DNA of 64,000 bases from Symbiodinium natans (taxonomy: Eukaryota > Sar > Dinophyceae > Suessiales > Symbiodiniaceae): assembly GCA_905221605.1 (NCBI GenBank), contig CAJNDS010001447.1, positions 1-64,000 of the forward strand, read 5' to 3'. Of the stretch, positions 1 through 18,228 are shown piece after piece; the first letter of the stretch is position 1, and each line of letters begins with the position of its first letter. Under the pieces are notes generated by a model. The model saw only the letters and a program-made list of their open reading frames with translations. It ran no database searches and was not told where the DNA came from. Both the position numbers and the translations under genes were made by a program.

Positions 1-17
1 TGGGGCCCTTTTTTAAA

Positions 18-105
18 GATCCCTTAAGGGCATATAAGGGCCATATTCGGAGTACATTCATTGAACCTCGCATCCTTACGGGTGTCTTAATCCCTTGATG
101 AAGCA
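18..105. mobile_element. Family G element
   Basis: AGATCCCTTAAGGGCATATAAGGGCCATATTCGGAGTACATTC..., ending GTCTTAATCCCTTG. Same unit at 21248, 42421 and 44583. Confidence 0.6.
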
Positions 106-323
106 CTGAATGCGGCAAGCTGGGTGAGGTTTTGCTACTAAGCCCTAAGCCCTAAGCCCTAAACCCTCAACCCTAAACCATGTAGGCATGCCATTTGAGG
201 TTTAGGGTTCAATTCAAGACCCAGTCTGGTCGTCACAGGTTGTAAGACCAGCTCAAGTCGGCGCGCCTTTTTTCCATCCGGGGGTGGCTGTCTGCACTGC
301 CCTACACCCGAAACCCTAAACCC

Positions 324-1510
324 TCATCGGCCCTTCTTCTTGTACCTGCCCCCGTCCCCGTTTTTGTAGCACTCTCCGGGGCCCTCAATGACACATCCGT
401 CGCATCCAGAGCTGTATGTCGAAAAAGTGTAGTAGGTATAGCCTTGATGGTATAGGGTTTAGGGCTTAGGGTTCAGGGGTTTAGGGGTCTAGGGTTTGGG
501 GTTTAGAATCTAGGGTTTCGGGTGTAAAGCTTAGGGTTGGGGGATTTTGGTAGCTCAGTGACCATAGAATAAGGGTACCTTTTTGGGGGCTGGCTACTCT
601 AACAGGGGAACTTTGAACAACAAAGACACGGCAACAGGGCACCACTGTGCTGCCTAGCAGCCAAAGCAGCGGCAGCATTGCATTCCCTTGCCCCGGTCTT
701 CTTCCACGCTCTCCTTGTGGCTCCGGTCGCCCAGTGCCTCATGCTCCGTGAGGTCTTCGTCCATGACATTCTGCGTGCCCTCCTTTGCGCTTAAAGCATT
801 CTTATTTGCTGGTGCAGATGCTCTTGTCTGAGACTAGGAGGGTATGTACGATGTCGACAGGGAGACAGGAAGACTTTGGACTTGTGATGCGCCTGGCCTG
901 CCCCTGCTGCAGGCCTAAACCCTAAACCCTAAACCCTAAACCCTAGACCCTAAACCCTAAACCCTAAACCCTAAACCCTAAGCCCTAAACCCTAAGCCCT
1001 AAACCCTAAGCCCTAAACCCTAAACCCTAAACCCTAAACCCTAAAACCCTAAACCCTAAACCCTAAACCCGACAGCCCTGGCCTGGAGGTGCTGTTGCGC
1101 GTGCGCGCCCTCTTTGCTCCGGACTGCCCCAGCCTCACGTGCGAGACATAGAGACAAGAACACCCAGAGGATGCCACGCATCATAATTCCTTGGCTGACT
1201 TCTGAACCCCTCCTAAAAGTCGTTAACTAATTTGTAGTTTCTACAAAAAAGCCCCAAAAGGTTAAAGTCCTAAAAGTCGTTAACTCATTTAGGCTCCTAA
1301 GCCCTCATTATGCATAGTGTATATTTGGAGGTTCTACAACAAGCGACCCAAATAACCCTAAACCCTAAACCCTAAACCCTAGAACTCAGCCAGAAGCAAG
1401 TCAAGTTTCTTCGGATCTGGCAGACGACGGCGCAGTGCTTGAGGAAGGCTTCTGAAGCTCGAGCAGCTGGTTGCGGCGGGGCGGCATCCGGCTGCTTTCT
1501 TTGTGGAAAA
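324..1510 (-). CDS. Unidentified gene, candidate exons
   Basis: Three minus-strand open islands look coding: 452-324 (Cys-rich, SSGCDGCVIEGPGECYKNG), 785-678 (acidic, DEDLTEHEALGDRSHKESVE) and 1510-1401 (MPPRRNQLLELQKPSSS, stop TGA). They are separated by a family A element and CCCTAAA arrays. I do not recognise the protein, and the islands may belong to more than one gene. Confidence 0.35.
549..654. mobile_element. Family A TIR element, copy 1
   Basis: About 106 bp with ends GGTAGCTCAGTG and CACTGTGCTGCC and the family core GGGTACCTTTTTGGGGGCTGG...GGGAAC..TTGAAC. Family consensus ends are CTTGGTAGCCCAGTAACC. Confidence 0.75.
907..1070. repeat. CCCTAAA telomere-like array
   Basis: About 23 heptamers with a few AGCCCTA variants, internal to the sequence and flanked by ordinary DNA. 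Confidence 0.9.
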
Positions 1511-2079
1511 CCCTAAACCCTAAACCCTAAACCCTAAACCCTAAACCCTAAACCCGGGTTTAGGGTTCAGGGTTTAGGGTTTAGGGTGTAGCGTTTGTTG
1601 TTTAGGGTTTAGGTTTGGGGTTTAGGGTTCAGGGTTCAAGGTTCAGGGTTCAGGGTGTAGGGTTTAGGGCTTGATTTGGGGGGCTACATAAACATGCACT
1701 TTCTACGGGCGGTTTAGGGTTTAGGGTTTAGGCTTGGGGTTGAGGGCTTAGGGTTGTGGACAAGTCGGGGCCTTCTGACCTACAGAAACTTGGCTGCACT
1801 CAGGAGGGTAGCTAAAAATTAAATTTTTAGCTGCCTTTATTAAGAAACCCCATAAACCCAAAAAGGCTAAAGACGTAAAGCTACAGTAAAGCACCACAAA
1901 GGAAAAATCAGAGCATACCGGACATGAAGCAGATGGAACAAGCCCCAACAGGCAAGGCAAGCAGCAGCTACCATGATTTCACGATTCATCGCAGGGTTTG
2001 AGCCTCTTACTTCTCCAATAACCAAGGAATACAAAAGGTCAAAACCCTAAACCCTAAACCGTGTAACGTTCAACGGTTG

Positions 2080-2160
2080 GCACAGTAAGCCCTGCAGCAC
2101 ACGTCGGAGACAGGACCTGCCCGCCTCTTTGTTGCCATGCCTCCCCACCAGCCGCATCTT
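2080..2160 (-). CDS. Unidentified candidate exon
   Basis: Open minus-strand island MRLVGRHGNKEAGRSCLRR then VLQGLLCQPL, ending at a telomere-like block. No family recognised. Confidence 0.3.
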
Positions 2161-2235
2161 GCACGCATGTGCGTATGTATGCATGTACAAGTGCGTAAGC
2201 ATGAATGCACCTCATGTATTATAACTGACAGCATA

Positions 2236-2432
2236 TGGGGAGTTTCCGAAAACAGGGGCACCATTTTTTTTTGAAGGGGGGGTGCGTTTAAGGGGATTCG
2301 ATTCTACTTGGGGTGTAAAGGGGTACCCTTCATTTTGGGAAATGCCCATCTAGAGGGTCTCTGCAAGGGGATTCAATTCGATTCTACTTGGGGTATAATA
2401 GGGTACCCCTGTCTTGGGAAATGCCCATCTGA
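2236..2432. mobile_element. Family D TIR element and a partial second copy
   Basis: GGGGAGTTTCCGAAAACAGG...GGGGTACCCTTCATTTTGGG, then a partial repeat of the second half (GGGTATAATAGGGTACCCCT) at 2352-2432. Confidence 0.65.
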
Positions 2433-3199
2433 TTTTTCACATGCTCCAACCAACTGGCAGCCTGCTTTTTGAGCCCTGCAGGCTCGTGGCACATGAGTGT
2501 GTTCGGGTTAAGGGTTAAGGGTTAAGGGTTAAGGGTTAAGGGTTAAGGGTTTAGGGTTTTAGGGTTTTGGGTTTAGGGTTTAGATTGTCCAAGAAGCAGG
2601 GAATGGAGTTTGAGCAGAATCATCGGACTCTTGGGGATAGTCTGAGGTGAGATACGGGTGATAGGCATGGAGCAGACCGGGCGAGGAGAAGAGTTTAGTT
2701 TACATTCTCACTACCCAACACCCAAGACGACGAACAAACCACTGTGTAACATAAGAAAATAAACACTAGGACTGCGACCGTTGCTTTTGAGATGGCAGCA
2801 TGACAACTGGCACTGCTTTCTGCAGCTGTCCCAAAACCCGGATTTAGGGTTTAGGGTTTAGAGTTGAGGCTTTAAGGCCTAGAATCTAAGCCCCTAAAAC
2901 ACGAGCACCCAGAGCCCCAAAGCCCTGAACCTTGGCACCCCTATGTCGTCATCATCACCATGAGCGCGGGTTTAGGGTTTAGGGTTTAGGGTTTAGGGTT
3001 TAGGGTTTAGGGTTTAGGGGCGCGGCTTAGGGCTCAGGGCATATGGCTTGGGGCTTAGGGTTATGAGTCTTATCTTAGCTGCTCGTAGCACTCTGCAGAA
3101 GACTGAGTCTTGAAGATAGGACCAGGCCTAAGCCCTGAAGCCTAAGGGGTTGAGGGCTTAGGGTTTAGGGTTTAGGAGGGTTTAGAGTTCAGGCGGGGG

Positions 3200-3275
3200 G
3201 GGGCGGGGGTCCCTTAAAGGGGATTCATTCTATTTGGGGCATAAACGGGGTACCCCTGTTTCGGGAAATACCAAT
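3200..3275. mobile_element. Family D right half
   Basis: GGGGGTCCCTTAAAGGGGATTC...GGGTACCCCTGTTTCGGGAAAT. Confidence 0.6.
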
Positions 3276-4009
3276 AGTACTGACATGCAAAGGCCCAAAT
3301 CCAGAAATGGCAAGAGGGAAGCACTTATCTAGCGAGAAACCCTAAGCCCTAGACGCTAAAACCCCAAGCCCTTAAACCATAAACCCGAAACCATAGACCC
3401 TATAGACCCTGAACCCTGAACCCTAGAGCCTAAACCCTAAACCCTAAACCCTACATTTAAACCCAAAACCCTAAACCCTAAACCAACCCCAAATGCTGCG
3501 CTCCGGATCTCTGCGGGGCTAAGGACTGAGGGTCTGCACTAGGGTCTGGATGGTTGCATTGGGGGTTGCAGCCTGGTTTAGGGTTTAGGGTTTCGGGTTT
3601 AGGGTCAAACCCTAAACCCTAAACCCTAAACCCCAAACCCTAAACCCTAGGATCCTAAAGGCCCCAAACCCTCCATGTTTCATTCTACCCAAGGCAGGAG
3701 ATTCTCAGAGGGTGCGTTGGTCCTGGGATTTGAAAAGGACTCGCGACGCTCGCATTGGAGCGACCCGAATGGCGGAAACGCGGAGCACATGTGCTGCACG
3801 CAGCGCGGACTCTACAAGTCCCTGTATTGTGCCATCCACCTATACCAGCCGAAACCCTAAACCCTAAACCCTCAACCCTAAACCCTAAACCCTAAACCCT
3901 AAACCCTAAACCCTCAACCCTAAACCCTATAGCGGCTTTAGTCTGAAGCATGCCTAGAGGTTTAGGGTTTAGGATTTGGGGTTTGGGGTCGAGGGTTCCC
4001 TGCCCCAAG

Positions 4010-4145
4010 CACAAGCAAACAAGTGGCACAACGGCGAAATCTCGTGTCAGACTTTCTATGCGCTACGCGCTCTTCTTCTGTTGCCTCCTCTTCGTGCCCA
4101 GTATCCTGGAGTGGATTTGGAGCTCTAAAAAAGATAAACCTCTGC
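4010..4145 (-). CDS. Unidentified candidate exon
   Basis: Minus strand reads NPLQDTGHEEEATEEERVAH and RKSDTRFRRC; plus strand reads a hydrophobic segment RYALFFCCLLFVPSILEWIW. Both are open over the whole island. The strand is not decided by the sequence; the minus strand is preferred because the neighbouring P450 is there. Confidence 0.3.
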
Positions 4146-4480
4146 CCTAAGCCCAAAAACCTTAAACCCTAAACCCTAAACCGAGGCCCTTTTTCTAAAC
4201 CCTAAACCCTCGGGTTTTATAGGAGTCAGGGCCCACATTGAACTTGAAAACAGAACAGGATCAACGCCAGCCCGAGGCCCAGGGAGCCAAAAGCCATAAA
4301 TCTAGGGTTTCGGGTTTCGGGTTTCGGGTTTGGGCTTCCCAACAAGACGCAGGCCCTTAAAACCTGAAAAACTTAAACAGCTAACAACAAAAACAAACGA
4401 CAAAAGCCTCAAACCCTGAACACAAAAACAAAAGTCCTAAACTGAAAACTTTAAAACACCTTCAACAACCCAAACAAACC

Positions 4481-12367
<7,887 letters not shown>

Positions 12368-12433
12368 TTAGTTGCTGAGTTCATAAGTTTCAGAAGCCCC
12401 CAAAAAATGAAGACTTTCGGTTCTACAGGGGAT

Positions 12434-12615
12434 TCTGGTATCCAAAAAAGTGCAATGATAAAGGGTACTTATTCAGCTACGAAGATGCAATTGTTGGTGT
12501 TGCCGGCTCCGATGCTATCCACGATCTCCACAAGCGGCAAAAGAAGCCTTGATAGCTACTTTATAAGCGAACCCAGAACCCAAGAAAAGGGTAAAGGGTA
12601 CTACTGGGCTGGCAA
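12434..12615. mobile_element. Family A element with a foreign insert
   Basis: Right half (GATAGCTACTTTATAAGCG...GGTACTACTGGGCTGGC) and left half (AATGATAAAGGGTACTTATT) of family A are present, but about 75 bases at 12475-12555 replace the usual centre. The insert is open on the minus strand (PLVEIVDSIGAGNTNNC), so it may be a coding piece caught between two element halves. Confidence 0.5.
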
Positions 12616-12695
12616 GAAGCCGAGAAATAGGGTTCCATGGTCGCTGCAGTGCCCATAGCTGGAAGTCATTCTTGTGGTGCAGAAGAATGATCCTT

Positions 12696-12802
12696 GGTAG
12701 CCCAGCAACCATCTCAAGATAAGGGTACCTTTTGTTGGGGGGCTGGTTCCTGTTTAAGGGAACCTTGAACCCCCTCCCAAAAAAAAAGGCAAAAGGGTAC
12801 CC
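12696..12802. mobile_element. Family A element ending in a telomere-like array
   Basis: GGTAGCCCAGCAACC start with core GGTACCTTTTGTTGGGGGGCTGG; the right end breaks at GGGTACCCTAAACCC. On the minus strand GGGCTACCAAG|GATCATT is a good acceptor for an open island at 12620-12692. Confidence 0.68.
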
Positions 12803-12911
12803 TAAACCCTAGACCCTAGACTCTAGACCCTAGACCAAACCCAAAACCCTAAACCCTAAACCCTAAGCCCTAAACCCTAAACCCCAAACCCTAAACCCTA
12901 AACCACCCCCC

Positions 12912-13061
12912 CCACCCGCCCAAAGCAAGCGTCGCTTCTACGAGAAGGTAGAGGACAATGAGGCCACCGATGCCCGCGGACACGGGCCAAAGGCCCTGGA
13001 GGATGAATATGGCAATGGCCGCGATGAGTGCTGGTACTACCACCAGCCTAAGAGGGTTCAT
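12912..13061 (-). CDS. Membrane-anchor exon, possible first exon of the P450
   Basis: Open on the minus strand with two hydrophobic stretches, LVVVPALIAAIAIFILQGLW and GIGGLIVLYLLVEATLAL, as expected for the N-terminal endoplasmic-reticulum anchor of a eukaryotic P450, and it lies directly upstream of the P450 exons. The ATG at 13061 sits inside a telomere-like unit, so it may be chance: an acceptor CTTAG|GCTGG a few bases later would make this an internal exon. It could also belong to another membrane protein. Confidence 0.5.
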
Positions 13062-13565
13062 AGGGTTTAGGGTTTAGGGTTTAGGGTTTAGGGTTTAGGG
13101 TTTAGGGTTTCAGGTTTAGGGTTTAGGGCTTAGGGGTTTAGGGTGGTTTAAGGGCTTAGGGGCTCTAGGGGTTTAGGATGGTTTACAAAAGAGGCAAAAA
13201 GCTCCGGATTCCGCCCTGCCAGAAAATCGAAATTCTTGCGCTCTGCCAGAAAAACAGGCAGCATTTCCCCCTTACCCTAAAAGATCCCGCACAAAAAGTA
13301 AAAACTAGATTCCGGCAAAAAACGTTTCGGACAAAACGTTCGCCCAAAACTATCGCTCAGTTTTTTCGCTCAAAAACTTTTTTGGACCCAAGCCCTATGC
13401 ATTTTCCATAAACCCTAAACCCTAAATCCTAAACCCTACACCCTAACCCCTAAACCTTGAACCCTAGGGTTAAGGGTTCATGGGTACAACAGGGATCGGG
13501 GCCCAATAGACCCGTAAAATGGAATTTCCTAAACCGTAAACCCTAAACCCGAAACCCTAAAGCCT
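13062..13565. other. Mostly noncoding interval
   Basis: Telomere-like units at 13061-13170, then 13178-13410 with repeated GCCAGAAAA and ACAAAACGTT-like words. Its plus-strand ORF is short and basic without family likeness. A possible upstream region of the P450, but no promoter motif is convincing. Confidence 0.4.
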
Positions 13566-16050
13566 AAATCAATTTCCGAATCAGCTCCAGCAGCCACAGC
13601 ACGTGCCATGAGACCAACTCACCTTTGGCAGATGGGAGTCCGAGTTAGGGTTTAGGGTTTAGGGTTTAGGGTTTAGGGTTTAGGGTTTAGGGTTCAGGGT
13701 TCAGGGTTCAGGGTTTAGGGTTTGGGGTTTAGGGTGTAGGGTTTAGGGTTCAGGGACTAGCGCTTAACCTTCCCAAAACTTCTTAGGGTATAAAACAGCC
13801 CTGCGCCCCAAAACCCTGAACAAATGAGAAATAGCCAGGATGACAGATTCTTGGAAGGATGCTGTCTCAGACCTGCACAGACCCTACTCTTTATCCTGAA
13901 GTTTGCTGGTGCTGATAGGTTTCGGGCTTCAGGGGGGTAGATCTCTATGTGAGCCCCCCCCCCCCCCCCCCAAAAAAAAAAAAAAAAAAGGCAAGCACAA
14001 AACCCTAAACCCTGAACCCTGAACCCTAAACCCTAATTGAACCCTAAACCCTAAACCCTAAGCCCCAAGCCCTAAACCCTAAACCCTAAACCCTAAAGCC
14101 TAAACCCTAAACCCTAAACCCTACATCAGGGCAAAGCCGCCTCCCACAGTCGGCGTCGATTGAGATGCGCCAGGTGGGAGAAGCCCTTGTGTCTCTGAAG
14201 ACTCCTTCTGTCTGAGTTTAGGGTTTAGGGTTTAGGGTTTAGGGTTTAGGGTTTAGGGTTTAGGGTTTAGGGTTTAGGGTTTGGGGTTTAGGGTTTAGGG
14301 TTGAGGGTTGAGGGTTTAGGGTTTCGGGTTTCGGGTTTCGGGGCTTAGGGTCTAGAGGCTTAGGAGTTCGATTCCACTTGTTCAAGGCCGTGAGCTGCAT
14401 AGCCTCCCCGAAAGCCTCCGATTCTTTCACTTATGCCAAAAAAACTCGCGCTTGTGGCTTAGTAGTTTGGGCTCAGGGCTGGAGTCTCACGAACTTGCAA
14501 CCTAAACCCTAAACCCTAAACCCTAAACCCTAAACCCTAAACCCTACACCCTAAACCCTATCAGGCCTTCCACTTGAGAGGAAAGGGCTTCGAACCTGCT
14601 TGAAAGTGTGGGTCCAAGCAAAGGGGCTTGTCGGTTGCAGGGCTTAAGGTTTGGGGTTTTGGGTTTAGGGCTAGGCTTTCGGGTTTCGGGTTTCGGGTTT
14701 TAGGGTTTGGGGTTTAGGGCTTAGGGTTTAGGGCTTAGGGCCTAGTGCTTAGGCCTAAGGGGAGGCCGCTCAGACTCAAGCTCCAGGATCCTTAGCTAGG
14801 TTGGTTTCTGAGATTCTTAGGGTTTAGGGTTTAGGGTTTAGGGTTTAGGGTATTCCCCAACAAATACTCTTAAAGCCTCAACCCCTAACCCTAAACCCAA
14901 AGAAGGTCAAATGAGATGTCCCGAAACCTAAACCCTAAACCTAAGACCCTAAAACCAACACGCTAAACTCTAAACCCGAAACCCTAAGACACCTACACCC
15001 TAAGACGCTCGAGTGCTGGGATTTCGCGAGCTCCTGTTCCACCATGGCTGCCGCGTTGGTAGTTCGGACGGCAAGGCCAGCAAGAAACAACCACGAATCC
15101 CTAAACCCTAAACCCTAAACCCTAGACCCTAAACCATTGAAGCAACTTTGCCAAAAAGACAGCAGTACTTGCCTTCAATCTGGCTGCCGCTGAGCCGCCG
15201 TGGTAGGAGCAAGATCTGTTCAACCGTTTAGGGTTTAGGGTTTAGGGTTTAGGGTTTAGGGTTTAGGGTTTAGGGTTTAGGGTTTATGGTTCAGAGTTTA
15301 GGTGCGTTTGGCTTTGTGAGGGTGTAGGGCTAAGGGATTTGGGCTTCGGGTGTGGGATTGTGTTTCTAAACCCTACACCCAAACCCTCTATACCCTACAC
15401 CCTGCACCCAAACCCTCAACCCAAATGCACCTTTAGGCCCTCCTCCGCCCCAACAGCCCGAGCAGCAAACCAAGATCAATCGCAAGCACCCTGGTTTGGG
15501 TCCCTTGTTATTACTTACACTAAACATGAGCAGCCTCAGCCGTGGCGGGTTTATGGTTTCGGGTTTAGGGTATTCCCTGCCCCCCCCCCCACCCCCCCAC
15601 CCATCCCATTCGAATTCTAAATCTTCAGCTCCTGAATCCCTAAAACCTTAGCCCAGCATCTAAGGGTGTAGGGCTCAGGGTTGAGTGATTGTAAACGGTG
15701 CGGCTGGTGACTGTCGTCGCGCTCATCAATTCAGAAACTGTACATCCCTGAACCCTAAACCGTAAACCGTAAACCCTAAACCCTAATGAAGCCTAAACCC
15801 TAAACCCTGAACCCTGAACCCTGAACCCTGAACCCTGAACCCTGAACCCTGAACCCTGAACCCTGAACCCTGAACCCTGAACCCTAAACCCTAACCCGTG
15901 CGGCAGCAATCCACTGCCCGAAGCAGGTTTTAGTGATTAGGGTTTAGGGCTCAGAACACAGCAGATGCATTTTGTTGCGCACGGATGCCCACGGCGAAGG
16001 TTGGGTGACGACACACTACTATCGCCCCCAAAGAACTCGGATCACTGTCC
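13566..16050 (-). CDS. Unidentified gene, candidate exons
   Basis: Minus-strand islands: 16045-15950, 15225-15140 (LLLPRRLSGSQIEGKYCCLF), 15098-15010, 14640-14560 (APLLGPTLSSRFEALSSQVE), 14437-14362 (AFGEAMQLTALNKWNRTPK), 14213-14128 (WRISIDADCGRRLCPD), 13915-13810 and 13640-13566 (ends CCAAAG|GTGAGT, a canonical donor). They are separated by telomere-like arrays. Possibly the gene upstream of the P450, or extra 5' exons of it. No domain recognised. Confidence 0.35.
14217..14340. repeat. TTTAGGG array
   Basis: Perfect heptamers followed by TTGAGGG and TTTCGGG variants. Confidence 0.88.
15800..15883. repeat. CCCTGAA variant array
   Basis: Twelve nearly perfect CCCTGAA units between normal CCCTAAA units: a single variant amplified locally. 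Confidence 0.85.
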
Positions 16051-16512
16051 CTAACCCTTAACCCTAGCTTTAGGGTTTAGGGTTAGGGTTTTAACCCTAA
16101 ACCCTAAATCTTCAACCCTAAACCCAAACCACTAAACCTCTCTAGAGTTCAGGGGCTTAGGTCAAGCCAGCCCTTACCATTTCATCTATAGGTACCTCTT
16201 GGGTGCTGGTTGCCTTTTATACAGGAGCCCATGTTAGGGTTTATGGTTTAGGGGCTTTGGGATTGCACTCGGCTCCAAGCCTACAGCCAACCAAGAGAGG
16301 GCACCACCGGACATCTTTTGGGGGCTTGAGGGACTTTAACATTTAGGTTTAGGGTTTAGGGTTTAGGGTTTAGGGTTTAGGGTTAATGGTTCAGGGGTTT
16401 AGGGGTTTAAGGGTTTAAGGGTTCAGGGCTTAGGGCCCTAAACCCCAAGCACTAAGACCAACACCTAAACCCAAGGAGTGTGTTAAAAGGCATTCAGCTC
16501 CCTTCACGACGC

Positions 16513-18190
16513 TCACACGTCGGGGCACTCACCAAGCATGGTGTAGCCGACCTCCTGGAGTTGCTCTTTCTCCTAAACCCCAAACCCCCCTAGCCCTAAA
16601 CCCTAAACCCTAAACCCTAAACCCTAAACCCTATACCCTAAACCCTAAACCCTAAACCTCAAACCCTAAACCCCAAAACCCAAAACCCTGAACCCCAAAG
16701 CCTGAATCCTAAGAGGGGCTACGGGGACCGATCTGGGAAGAGGGGTTGCTCAGGTTCGTGCTCCTTGACTCCAACCCCTCAGGGATATGAAGTAGGGTTG
16801 ATATTTCTTGTACCCCCGAAAGGACACCAGGTATATACACTCACCAATATTAAAAAGGAACCTTATATACACTCACCAATAACAGTAATATATGCCCTGC
16901 TTCATATAAGGAGGGACTCTGAAACTTCTACATGCCTTATATAGTCCCTACATACTTAAGCAGCCCCTAAACCCTAGACCCCCAACCCCTCAAACCCTAA
17001 ACGCTAAACACTCAAGCCTAAAGCCTATCGCCTAAAGCCTAAACCCTCAAACCCAGCTTAGAACCTAAACCCTAAACCCCAGAGTCTCTCCTTGAGTGCC
17101 TTGAAACCTGTTCATGCCAGGAGCTCAACCTCTGTGCTTGAATCCGCCTTCACACCTCGTTCTTCATACCAGTGCTTCGCTTCTGGGTTTAGGGTTTAGG
17201 GTTTAGGGTTTAGGGTTGAGGGTTTAGGGTTGAGGGTTTGAAGTTCAGGGTTTGAAGCTTAGGGTTTAGGGTTCAGTTGTGCGAGATAACAGTTGCAAGG
17301 CTCTTGCCCATACACTCACCGAGGAGAAAAGGCAAAAGGCTCCCGAAAGTCTCAAATGACTATTTCTCGGACATAGGGTTTAGGGTGATGCCCCCCCCCC
17401 CCCCCCCCAAAGCTCTAAAATCCTTATGGTCGGAACCCACGAAATGGGTTTAGGGCTAGGGTTAAGGGTTTAGGGCACACTCTCAAACCCTAAACCCTAA
17501 ACCCTAAACCCTAAACCCTAATTAAACCCTAAACCCTAAACCCTGGGGAGCTCCAAATCTACACAGCAGAGAGACACAGCCCTGTCGTAGAAACAACAGC
17601 CGTGCCTCATTCTGCTCCCTCAGGCAGCCGCGCCTTTTGGCCAGCGACCCGAATACCCCTGAATGAAGTAAACCCTAAACCCTAAACCCTAAACCCTAAA
17701 CCCTAAACCCTAAACCCTAAACCCTAAACCCTAAACCCTAAACCCTAAACCCTAAACCCTAAACCCTAAACCCACTTTGAAATGTTTGGGCTGTAGGCCT
17801 GCGGGCTGATGTTTCCAGCAAGCAACAGTGCAACTGCGTCTTGAGGGGATCTCCGGAAGCCCTCAACGTTTCATGGGGAGCTCTTGTGAAGCTCAGGGTG
17901 TAGGGTTTAGGGTTTAGGGTTTAGGGTTTAGGGTTTAGGGTTTAGGGTTTAGGGTTTAGGGTTTAGGGCTAGGGTTTAGGGAAAATAGCTCCTTTCGTTG
18001 TGTGAGAAGGAAATGTGGGATTGTTAAAAACACGTAAGGAGGCCTTTCTAAGCTTCTTGCGTGGCAGCATCAAAACGATAACGGGAACGTACCTCAAGAT
18101 CTTCTTATTGCGTGGCTCAGCGTCCGTGAGTTTCTTCAGGGTTTAAGTCTAAGGGGTCCCGTCATCATTTTTAACAGAACGGAAAACCCA

Positions 18191-18228
<38 letters not shown>

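Noticed and set aside
12465-12555. PfkB-type sugar kinase motif (DSIGAGN, cf. D-x-x-GAGD)
   Set aside because: The catalytic Asp is Asn, no other kinase segments lie nearby, and the flanking exons fit a P450 better.
13178-13411. 77-codon plus ORF, basic
   Set aside because: Low-complexity, with internal repeated words and no homologous motif.
13786-13800. TATA-like box GGTATAAAACAG
   Set aside because: Dinoflagellate promoters generally lack TATA boxes and no gene start fits it.
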